Of a stretch of 30,044 bases of DNA, positions 1 to 6,109 are shown in pieces (position 1 is the first letter of the stretch; each line of letters opens with the position of its first letter). A model generated the notes under the pieces. That model worked only from the letters and a program-made list of their open reading frames with translations. It searched no databases and was not told where the DNA came from. The DNA comes from a virus. The stretch lies in IMG/VR virus record IMGVR_UViG_3300028769_000032, positions 1-30,044 of that record. One strand, 5' to 3'. The position numbers and the translations under genes are program-made.

Positions 1-86
1 GTGATGTAGTCACCAACATTTAAAACTTCTTGTGTTTCTTTTTTGCCATAGCGGATAATGTCCATGTACGATTTGTGCTCTTTCAT
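1..86 (-). CDS. Partial gene, N-terminus only; possible RNA ligase
   Basis: Only the first 28 codons are inside the window; the gene runs off the left edge. The start is the ATG at 86-84, preceded by AAAAGGAG and about 10 bases. The visible peptide begins MKEHKSYMDIIRYGKK and continues to VLNVGDYI. This Lys-Ser-Tyr...IIRYGK...VLNxGDYI pattern resembles the segment just before the EKxDG nucleotidyl-transfer motif in phage RNA ligases, but the active-site Lys lies outside the window, so the call is an inference from a short stretch. The gene has its own promoter with an operator-like inverted repeat (140-189), which separates it from the upstream gene. If it is an RNA ligase it would act in RNA or tRNA repair during infection. 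Confidence 0.45.
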   Translation of the reverse strand, partial: MKEHKSYMDIIRYGKKETQEVLNVGDYI

Positions 87-139
87 TCTTTACTTTTCTC
101 CTTTTAGTTTTATAATATATTTCACAGCAGATATAAAAA

Positions 140-178
140 TCACTCACTATGATATGTTGATTGTAGCACAGTGAGTGA
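140..178. promoter_or_regulatory. Operator-like inverted repeat around the -10 box
   Basis: Two perfect 9-base arms, TCACTCACT (140-148) and AGTGAGTGA (170-178), are separated by 21 bases that contain the -10 box of the leftward promoter. The right-hand arm lies in the -35/-10 spacer and the left-hand arm just beyond the predicted transcription start. This spacing of about three helical turns, centre to centre, would suit a dimeric repressor. A terminator role is less likely because the long loop holds a good -10 box. Confidence 0.5.
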
Positions 179-189
179 GAGGGTGTCAA
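160..189 (-). promoter_or_regulatory. Sigma-A-like promoter, extended -10
   Basis: On the minus strand there is TTGACA (189-184), an 18-base spacer and TACAAT (165-160), preceded by TGC to give an extended -10. It lies between the stop at 195 and the start at 86 and would drive the partial gene at the left edge. The same architecture recurs at 6070, 8114, 19498 and 21178. Confidence 0.65.
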
Positions 190-194
190 CTATT

Positions 195-602
195 TTATTT
201 CAATTCTTCCATAATCGCATCAATCTCAAGCTCAACTTTCTTATCTGCACTCAACAGTTGATGAAGTTTAGATTCCAATGCTTTAAGTTTATTCTCTTCC
301 TCTTTCTGGATGATGACATTTAGCTTGGCTTTGATATCTGTAATCCAATCCATCACATTGTATCCTGAAATATTAAATTCTTTCAGCAATCCCAATTCAC
401 AAGCTGACACTGCGTATGAATTTAGTTTGACGACAATACCAATCAATTGTTCACGATTCAATACATTCAAATTGTGTCGAATTCCATCAAGTTCAATTGA
501 ACAATTTGTAATCGGTGAAAACTTAACTGCTTTGGCTGCCAACTTCTTCTTCTCAGCCACCTGTTTCTTTAGTTCCATTACTCGCGTGTCGTTTGTGCTC
601 AT
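195..602 (-). CDS. Conserved-looking phage protein of unknown function, coiled-coil ends
   Basis: A 135-residue protein. The first 25 residues are Lys-rich and probably helical. The middle carries an INxCSIELDGIRHNLNVL stretch, and residues from about 90 on are a charged Leu/Lys/Glu-rich helix likely to form a coiled coil (IIQKEEENKLKALESKLHQL). There is no signal peptide, membrane segment or recognised catalytic motif. The start ATG at 602 overlaps the stop of the preceding gene (ATGA), with GAGGAGG seven bases upstream, so it is translationally coupled to the 599-1663 gene. It is the last gene of that unit, before the promoter at 160-189. The function is not known; coupling suggests it works with, or is made in step with, its upstream neighbour. 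Confidence 0.7.
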   Translation of the reverse strand: MSTNDTRVMELKKQVAEKKKLAAKAVKFSPITNCSIELDGIRHNLNVLNREQLIGIVVKLNSYAVSACELGLLKEFNISGYNVMDWITDIKAKLNVIIQKEEENKLKALESKLHQLLSADKKVELEIDAIMEELK

Positions 603-1663
603 TTTTTAACCTCCTCATAAAATTTGCCATTGGCAAGATATCTACGAACCTTGAATGGTTTGTATTTGTTGTAAGCTTCTTCGTAAGTAAACTCTTCATA
701 TTGTGTATTACCATAGTAACCAGTCCGTGGAATTTGTCTTTTTATACAATCTGTTTCTGGATACAATTGTATGGAGTTGTAATCTGAACTATTATACCTA
801 CTTGAGCCTTCTGGATGACTTGTGAGAAAATATCTATTCCATCTACATGCTTTGCAAATCAAGATAAACTCATCGAATGTCATAGGAATGAATTCATCTT
901 TTGAAACATCGTAAGGAGAATAAGATGTTTTACCTTCCAATTGCTCCATTAACTCAGCATAATTCTCAATACAGTTTTCATCAATTACACTTATGATTCT
1001 ACCACTAATGGATTTCATTTGAGTAAAATCCATATATTTAGTTTTATCATATCTAACATTTTCTTGTGCAAAGAAATAATGTTTCCCTTTATTCGTTTTA
1101 TAGTAGTGGTAGTGGTAATCGAATCTGCCCATATAAATCAATTCTTCATTTTGCTTAGTTTTATATTTTGCTCCAAGAATTAATTCTTTGGATTTAATAT
1201 AATTTTTCTCATGGACTATATCATTGAATTCTTTCATTTCAATGTAATCAGGTGATTCACATGGGATTAGAATCAAATCTTTACCATCCCATCCGTATAT
1301 GAATTCACCCTCTAACCCTTTGCCTTTTGTTGAAGTAGCGTTCTCGAGGATGTAAAGTAGATTAGGAATGGTTATCTCGAATTCAAAACCTCGACTGTCG
1401 AAAACTCTGCAATAGGTCTGACGATGATTCCAACCTGTGGAATATCCACCTGCCTTTTTATTCAATACAAAATTACTTGTTGGAACGTTATCAAACTCTT
1501 CATTTGGAATTTTAGAATCTCTCCAAGATTGCCATGATGTTTCTTTTCGTAGTTTATTGTTGGCATCCCAATAAATAATGTAAGCAAGTTTTTGAGTGTA
1601 AGTGTCACTACGATTTTGAAATCCTACGTTAATTCTGGTTGGTATAAAAATATTACTTTTCAT
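599..1663 (-). CDS. Conserved large-phage protein of unknown function
   Basis: A 354-residue soluble protein, rich in aromatic residues. The N-terminal 120 residues contain strings (INVGFQNRSDTYT, SWQSWRDSKI, FDNVPTSNFVLNKKAGGY, NLLYILENAT, GLEGEFIYGWDG) that I recognise from uncharacterised proteins shared by many large tailed phages; this is recollection, not a search. A second segment around residues 160-210 is Tyr/His/Lys-rich (MGRFDYHYHYYKTNKGKHYF) and could bind nucleic acid or metal, though no defined motif is seen. The start is supported by AAAGGAG upstream of the ATG at 1663. The gene overlaps the next by four bases. No transmembrane or secretion signal is visible, and no function can be assigned. 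Confidence 0.75.
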   Translation of the reverse strand: MKSNIFIPTRINVGFQNRSDTYTQKLAYIIYWDANNKLRKETSWQSWRDSKIPNEEFDNVPTSNFVLNKKAGGYSTGWNHRQTYCRVFDSRGFEFEITIPNLLYILENATSTKGKGLEGEFIYGWDGKDLILIPCESPDYIEMKEFNDIVHEKNYIKSKELILGAKYKTKQNEELIYMGRFDYHYHYYKTNKGKHYFFAQENVRYDKTKYMDFTQMKSISGRIISVIDENCIENYAELMEQLEGKTSYSPYDVSKDEFIPMTFDEFILICKACRWNRYFLTSHPEGSSRYNSSDYNSIQLYPETDCIKRQIPRTGYYGNTQYEEFTYEEAYNKYKPFKVRRYLANGKFYEEVKK

Positions 1664-1717
1664 TATTACTCCTTTCGTAATTTAGATTGTGTTGTCAATA
1701 GGTGTGAGGGAATTATT

Positions 1718-1741
1718 TTATGATATATTTTATGATATATT
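1718..1741 (-). repeat. Two tandem 12-bp units at a gene end
   Basis: Two exact copies of a 12-base unit (AATATATCATAA on the minus strand) lie head to tail. The first contains the last codons and TAA stop of the 1730-2167 reading frame. The second repeats Asn-Ile-Ser-stop in the same frame just beyond. It looks like a small slippage duplication, and either copy gives the same C-terminus. Confidence 0.7.
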
Positions 1742-2167
1742 TGAGGTGGTTTGTGGAAGTTTGGTGTGGGTTAGGACTTGTCCTTGGAGATTGGATTCGA
1801 TGAAAGTTATCAATCCATCATCAAGAGATGTGTAGGTTAATTTAAACACTTTATTGTAAGGGTCATAATATTTAAGTCCGTTCTTACAAATATCATCAAC
1901 GTTCTCACATAACGCTTTAATTCTAATTTTTACAGATTCATCATGAGATGTTTGTACTGGTAAATTTGTGTGTTTGCCTTTGATAATAATGAAAGGTACG
2001 AATGAAATTTTATCTTTTCTTGGATAAATACGAACACCTTCAACCTTATCTCTTACTCTACCAATTTCAGAATTATACATGTCTATAAGTTCTAAATGTT
2101 TGTCATATTTAGTGGTATTGTAAACAGAGTGATTTATCATATCTGAATACAACCACTTTACAAACAT
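1730..2167 (-). pseudogene. C-terminal remainder of the split LAGLIDADG endonuclease
   Basis: This 145-residue frame is open from an internal ATG but lies in exactly the same frame as the endonuclease ending at 2210. Fourteen sense codons (reading NCSALKISGNNDCY) join the TAA at 2212-2210 to this ATG. The first 26 residues (FVKWLYSDMINHSVYNTTKYDK) match the usual end of a LAGLIDADG fold, with a Leu-Tyr helix followed by a Lys/Tyr-rich helix. The remainder is an unrecognised C-terminal extension. No convincing ribosome binding site precedes the ATG at 2167, so independent translation would be poor. I therefore read it as the downstream half of one gene, 1730-2776, interrupted by one nonsense codon. 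Alternatives are stop-codon readthrough or a separately made short protein. Confidence 0.65.
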
Positions 2168-2209
2168 ATAACAATCGTTATTTCCCGATATTTTTAACGC
2201 ACTACAATT

Positions 2210-2776
2210 TTAATTTTTCTTATAGCTAATAGAAGAGCCTACATTTAATTCTGATTTCAAGAAATTTTTGATTTGGAACAAAGTGTCTCTACAAGGATGA
2301 GTATATGCTATTCCGGTTCTAAATCGTAAACCACCTTTACCATCATCTCCATAGAAACATGTAATACTACCGTCTGTATCTAAGAATCCAAGTAAAAATG
2401 CTTTCATATATTCTTCTGGAATGTTTTTATACACTCTATTTGGTTTAAATTCCAATAATCCATATTTCTCAAAGGTTGGAGTGAAATAGCTTGATAAATT
2501 TATTCTATGAGACTCAATAACAGATACAATTTCAGGACGAGTATTGTTCACTGGTATACGACTTGCTATCGAATGATTTGGTTGTAGCATATTGTTAAAA
2601 AATTCTATGATATACTTTTCTGTACTCCCAACTGTCATTCTTCTTTTACTTTCTTCACACGAACCATCGCCAAGAAGATATCCAATTAGATATGCCTCAT
2701 CGTGATTTGATATTTCGGTAAAATCTTTAACCGTATATGTTTTATTATTTTCCATTTTAACATTTATAAATGTCAT
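2210..2776 (-). CDS. LAGLIDADG homing endonuclease, N-terminal part before an in-frame stop
   Basis: A 188-residue frame with two LAGLIDADG motifs: YLIGYLLGDGS at about residues 29-39 and FLLGFLDTDGSI at about 127-138. Each ends in the acidic residue expected to bind the catalytic metal, so the frame holds both catalytic helices. Such proteins cut a specific DNA site and spread their own gene. The frame stops at TAA (2212-2210) within the second alpha-beta repeat, yet the reading frame continues open as the rest of the fold (1730-2167). The start is set by AAAGGAG five bases before the ATG at 2776. The gene is free-standing, directly downstream of the ribonucleotide reductase gene, a common target of phage homing elements. 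A stable RNA hairpin lies just upstream. The truncated form may be inactive. Confidence 0.85.
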   Translation of the reverse strand: MTFINVKMENNKTYTVKDFTEISNHDEAYLIGYLLGDGSCEESKRRMTVGSTEKYIIEFFNNMLQPNHSIASRIPVNNTRPEIVSVIESHRINLSSYFTPTFEKYGLLEFKPNRVYKNIPEEYMKAFLLGFLDTDGSITCFYGDDGKGGLRFRTGIAYTHPCRDTLFQIKNFLKSELNVGSSISYKKN

Positions 2777-2785
2777 ACAATCTCC

Positions 2786-2795
2786 TTTTATAATA
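2786..2795 (-). promoter_or_regulatory. Recurring leader motif TATTATAAAA
   Basis: The minus strand reads TATTATAAAA immediately before the ribosome binding site of the homing endonuclease. The identical decamer occurs in the leaders at 108-117, 6066-6075 and 19447-19456, with a 9/10 match at 21155-21164. Only the 6066 copy coincides with a -10 box of the main promoter type. It could be the core of a second, phage-specific promoter class or simply AT-rich leader sequence. Confidence 0.35.
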
Positions 2796-2796
2796 C

Positions 2797-2828
2797 CCTA
2801 AAAGATAACCATTTGGCTACCCTTTAGG
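2797..2828 (-). ncRNA. 14-bp intergenic mRNA hairpin
   Basis: In minus-strand RNA the arms CCUAAAGGGUAGCC (2828-2815) and GGUUAUCUUUUAGG (2810-2797) pair over all 14 positions around an AAAU loop. Three of the pairs are G-U, so the structure forms only in RNA of this strand. It begins about ten bases after the reductase stop codon and ends just before the endonuclease ribosome binding site. There is no U-tract after it, so it is more likely a processing, stability or translation-control element than an intrinsic terminator. Confidence 0.5.
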
Positions 2829-2838
2829 ATTAGTTTAT

Positions 2839-5190
2839 TTACTTAACTGGACAACTTCCGCCGACACAATCTGATTCAATAATTTCAAACTCTTCACCTT
2901 TTTCATACTTTTGCAAAACTTCTTGTTTAAATTTAGGAGTGATTTTCAACATTGCATCATATTCCTCTTGTGTGAGAGATTCATATGGAAGCAACTCATA
3001 CATCGAATCTGTTAGAGGCAAGAAACTCAGTCCAATAATGGAGTCCCAGTTTTCCCAAACCCATTCCTCCACCGCTTCCCACTCGTCATCACGAACTGTC
3101 ACCGTACAGCTCACATTATGATTCGAGTATTCATCCATAAACATCTTATAATTTTCAAGTTGTTCGATTGCCGTAACCTCATACTTTGTCTTGCCTTTAG
3201 GACTTCTCATAGGAAATTCAAATACAATGGTTGTGGCATTTTCTTTTGTTTGACCAACCTCTGGATTCCATCTGAATCCCATCTCCTTCATAGCTTCAGC
3301 AAGAGGGTCGTTTACAGAAATTCGGATGCGCCTAGTGTATAATTCACTATGTTGGTAGTGTATACCTGACGACACTCCTGCGAGTAGACTAATTGTGCCA
3401 GATGGTTTATTGGTGCAATGCAATACCGGAGGGTTTAACCCAAGTTCTTTTGCGTATCTTTCAGATTCATCAATTGTAATTTTTCTAAGTTTATTAAGAA
3501 TTGCACGTTGATTGCCATCGGTGAGTTTTAATTCGTTTACAAAATCCTGCCATCCTGTAATAGAACAGCCAATCAATCTATCACGTTTATTAATCAAGTC
3601 CCAACTATGCAATTCAAAATCTACCATAGTCATACGATAACCCATACGAGCAGAAAGTCTTTGAGCTTCATATAGTCCATCTTCATCTAAAATTCCATCT
3701 TTAACAAACATAATAGGAACAATCTCAGTTAAATTACACATGCCACGACTATCCAACAAAATTTCAGTGCAAGCATTTACGCCTTTGAAGTTAGGTCTTC
3801 TTTTAATAGCGTGTTCTGCGTTGACCCAAGCTGGTTCTCCTGAGTATCGCATAGTCTTCATTTGCCAATTCAATTTCTCTCTTGTGGGTTTTGCATAATA
3901 CATAATGGAATTATTACTCATTTGGCGATGAATAATTTCTTCATTGATAATCCATTTTCCATTTTCCAACTTGTATAAGTTGGTTTTTGCATTAGTCACA
4001 TCTTCATCATCTTCGTCAAACAATATGACCTCTGCCGTTCTGCGTACACCTCCGCTTACAACATTCTCGCCTAATATATTTGCAATATCCATAGCATCAA
4101 TTGGTTGTAGTTTTGTTTTATTTCCAAACTTACCTTTTGATTGTTTGAATACCATTGAAATCTTATTTAGCATCTTTCTCATACTTTCGTGACCAGATGA
4201 GTATCCGCCGAAAGTTTTTAAAATTTGCCCCTTCTCACGAATATTATCATAGTCAATAAGGATTGTGTCAATGTTGCTATATATATTCCGTGAATGGATT
4301 TCAATAAAGAATCTTAAAGCTTCCACCCAGCCTTCTTTGCTGTCTGAGATTGTAATTGTTGCGATGTTATTTTGGAATGTAAGTTCAGTATTTTCTTTGC
4401 GTTTACCTTTTGGAATAGGTGTGTAGTAAGCATCAATAATTTCGATATCATTTCTAACAGGTGGTAGTTTTTCTACGTCTGTTTTCCCAATTCTAAATCC
4501 TTTACCTGCACCAATCAACAAAAGATAGAATGCTTCATGGTATGCTTCAAGCTCATCCAATACAATGAATGCACAATTAAAGTTTGACATAGGATATTTT
4601 CTACTTACTTCTGTATTCGCAACCCACAGACTTCTTCCTGATGGAAATTGTCTGAGGTTGTAAATATTATCAAACAATTTTTCGGCTTCAACAATAGATG
4701 TATTTGGAGCTAAACCACAATTGTACTCTACAACCCTAGCTACAGTCTCCCACCACATTTCTCTGCGTTTGAGTTCTGGTAAAAAACGACTATATGTTCT
4801 CACATAAGTAAATTCACTCATTGCTGTGGGGAATGGATTAGGTTTGTGTTTATACTTTGAAATGAAATCCTTAGATAGAAATTTATATGGAGATTTCAAA
4901 CTGCGTTCATCATTTTTCTTGTCACGATATTTAATATAAGCACGAGCAACCTTAAAATGCCCCATATTAGCTAAAGCTTCTTCAATGCAATCTTGTAGAA
5001 CTTCTATCCCAATTGGAACACTTTCACTTTCCTCATCAAACAACATCAAAACTTCATCTTCCACATCTTCCGCAATTTCTCTTGCTTGTTCTTCTGTAAA
5101 CTCAAATTCCATCAAAGCTTTCATCACAGCGTAAACGATTTTATCTCCTGAATATTCAACTACTTCACCCGAACGTTTAATTACCTGCAT
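2839..5190 (-). CDS. nrdJ: Adenosylcobalamin-dependent (class II) ribonucleoside-triphosphate reductase
   Basis: A 783-residue monomeric class II reductase that makes dNTPs from NTPs using coenzyme B12. An ATP-cone allosteric domain occupies about residues 1-95. The catalytic motif NACTE gives the radical Cys474 and Glu476. Cys206 (SNFNCAF) and Cys485 (GMCNL) are the expected redox pair, and the C-terminal CVGGSC gives the swivel pair Cys775/Cys780. The spacings 474-485 (11) and 775-780 (5) equal those known for the Lactobacillus leichmannii enzyme (408-419 and 731-736). The segment LPLTDSMYELLPYESLT is typical of this family. No NrdB-type radical subunit gene is in the window, consistent with class II. 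The ribosome binding site is weak (AGGG about six bases from the ATG). A homing endonuclease gene follows. Confidence 0.93.
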   Translation of the reverse strand: MQVIKRSGEVVEYSGDKIVYAVMKALMEFEFTEEQAREIAEDVEDEVLMLFDEESESVPIGIEVLQDCIEEALANMGHFKVARAYIKYRDKKNDERSLKSPYKFLSKDFISKYKHKPNPFPTAMSEFTYVRTYSRFLPELKRREMWWETVARVVEYNCGLAPNTSIVEAEKLFDNIYNLRQFPSGRSLWVANTEVSRKYPMSNFNCAFIVLDELEAYHEAFYLLLIGAGKGFRIGKTDVEKLPPVRNDIEIIDAYYTPIPKGKRKENTELTFQNNIATITISDSKEGWVEALRFFIEIHSRNIYSNIDTILIDYDNIREKGQILKTFGGYSSGHESMRKMLNKISMVFKQSKGKFGNKTKLQPIDAMDIANILGENVVSGGVRRTAEVILFDEDDEDVTNAKTNLYKLENGKWIINEEIIHRQMSNNSIMYYAKPTREKLNWQMKTMRYSGEPAWVNAEHAIKRRPNFKGVNACTEILLDSRGMCNLTEIVPIMFVKDGILDEDGLYEAQRLSARMGYRMTMVDFELHSWDLINKRDRLIGCSITGWQDFVNELKLTDGNQRAILNKLRKITIDESERYAKELGLNPPVLHCTNKPSGTISLLAGVSSGIHYQHSELYTRRIRISVNDPLAEAMKEMGFRWNPEVGQTKENATTIVFEFPMRSPKGKTKYEVTAIEQLENYKMFMDEYSNHNVSCTVTVRDDEWEAVEEWVWENWDSIIGLSFLPLTDSMYELLPYESLTQEEYDAMLKITPKFKQEVLQKYEKGEEFEIIESDCVGGSCPVK

Positions 5191-5226
5191 AACACCCTAA
5201 CCCTTTCTCAATTAAATCCCAACGTC

Positions 5227-5472
5227 CTACTCCATTGTTTCCTTGCTTAGCTCATCAATATTATTTTTCAAATAGTCTGTAACCTTTTGATATCCTTTGG
5301 TGTTATTACTTTCATCAAATCCACGAAATTTAACACGAGCAGGATAAGCATTTTTAACTTTACCATCTTCCACATCTAAACAGATAGCCCATCCGAACAC
5401 ATGGAGTGTTTGGTTGATTAACCAAAGTAAGCCACAGTTTCTAAATTCGTCCCAAGTCTTTTCAGTGACCAT
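5227..5472 (-). CDS. Small conserved phage protein (FR-GLLWLIN-LH-FGW type)
   Basis: An 81-residue protein with the pattern WDEFRNCGLLWLINQTLHVF followed by GWAICLDVED and YPARVKFRGF. I recognise this arrangement from small uncharacterised proteins common in phages and prophages of many hosts. It has no membrane segment or catalytic motif. Its ATG overlaps the upstream stop by one base (TAATG), and GAGGGG serves as ribosome binding site. It sits between two other small genes and the reductase in a unit probably started by the promoter at 6070-6099. Function unknown. Confidence 0.75.
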   Translation of the reverse strand: MVTEKTWDEFRNCGLLWLINQTLHVFGWAICLDVEDGKVKNAYPARVKFRGFDESNNTKGYQKVTDYLKNNIDELSKETME

Positions 5473-5696
5473 TATTTCCCCTCCATCATCTCAACCAACA
5501 ACCTAACAGCCTTCTCACAATTAATCCCATTTTTACCCACAAAACAACCATCCAGAATAATAGCCTCAATTTGCTCTCTAAGCAACTTTTTCTCAATCAC
5601 TTGTCTAATCTTAAACGCTTGCTCATGAGCGCTAAACGGGGTTGTTTCAGCGTAGCCACGGCTGAGTTTAGGTGGAACCATATATTCTGTACTCAT
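5472..5696 (-). CDS. Hypothetical protein, 74 residues
   Basis: A small, soluble, mostly helical protein. The N-terminus (MSTEYMVPPKLSRGYAET) is probably disordered. Residues 22-45 (HEQAFKIRQVIEKKLLREQI) look like a charged amphipathic helix. The C-terminus has a single Cys pair (DGCFVGKNGINCEKA) too far apart to form a zinc finger. The ATG overlaps the preceding stop by four bases (ATGA), which argues for a real, coupled gene. It is not recognised as a known family. Confidence 0.65.
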   Translation of the reverse strand: MSTEYMVPPKLSRGYAETTPFSAHEQAFKIRQVIEKKLLREQIEAIILDGCFVGKNGINCEKAVRLLVEMMEGK

Positions 5697-6040
5697 CCAA
5701 TCTCTCCTTTACATTTATCACAAACATATTCCCTGACTTCCCTTTTGCCACCACATCTCTCGCAAGTATAACTTGCTTTAATTTCGGCAGCTCGTATACA
5801 GTTATCAACGACACGATTAATTATATCATTTTCTGAAAGTGTGTGATAAAATCTCAAATTATTAAATTTACTTTTTACTTGGATACAAATAATTTGACAA
5901 TAGGTAGGAAGTGATTTGTTAATTACCTCAATTTCCTCACATAAATACCAAATCAAGTCATACCAACCTTGAGGACATTCATATAAATTTTTGTTAAGGA
6001 TATTTGGAAATCTAATGTTTAATTCGTCGTATGTTTTCAT
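5693..6040 (-). CDS. Phage zinc-ribbon protein of unknown function
   Basis: A 115-residue protein whose C-terminus is a four-Cys zinc ribbon: Cys93-x2-Cys96 and Cys107-x2-Cys110 (YTCERCGGK and YVCDKCKGE). The preceding segment VKSKFNNLRFYHT with a following AAEIKASYTCE is the signature I recall from a widespread family of uncharacterised phage proteins (KFG-LRFY...AE-S-TCE-CG). The start ATG at 6040 has AAGGAG about eight bases upstream, and the promoter at 6070-6099 lies just ahead, so this is the first gene of the unit leading to the ribonucleotide reductase. It is likely a nucleic-acid or protein-binding accessory factor, but the target is unknown. Confidence 0.7.
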   Translation of the reverse strand: MKTYDELNIRFPNILNKNLYECPQGWYDLIWYLCEEIEVINKSLPTYCQIICIQVKSKFNNLRFYHTLSENDIINRVVDNCIRAAEIKASYTCERCGGKREVREYVCDKCKGEIG

Positions 6041-6069
6041 TGTTGTGTCTCCTTGGATGGGATAGTTTT

Positions 6070-6099
6070 ATAATATCATGTTGAGTGGTTGGTTGTCAA
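6070..6099 (-). promoter_or_regulatory. Sigma-A-like promoter, extended -10
   Basis: Minus strand TTGACA (6099-6094), an 18-base spacer and TATTAT (6075-6070), preceded by TGA to give TGATATTAT. It lies right after the ligase stop codon at 6110 and about 30 bases before the zinc-ribbon gene. It would drive that gene, the two small genes and the class II reductase. Confidence 0.75.
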
Positions 6100-6109
6100 T
6101 GGAGACTGG

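Noticed and set aside
310-609. Plus-strand open frames such as 310-609, 8770-9201 and 24773-25318
   Set aside because: They lie opposite strongly supported minus-strand genes, have no ribosome binding sites and show no recognisable domains; they are by-products of AT-rich coding sequence.
1675-1698. TTGACA before the 599-1663 gene as a sixth promoter
   Set aside because: No -10-like box lies 16-19 bases downstream; that region is already the ribosome binding site.
2210-5190. Intein in the ribonucleotide reductase with the LAGLIDADG domain as its endonuclease
   Set aside because: The reductase is complete with uninterrupted catalytic motifs, and the endonuclease has its own start and ribosome binding site after the reductase stop; no intein splice motifs (terminal His-Asn) are seen.
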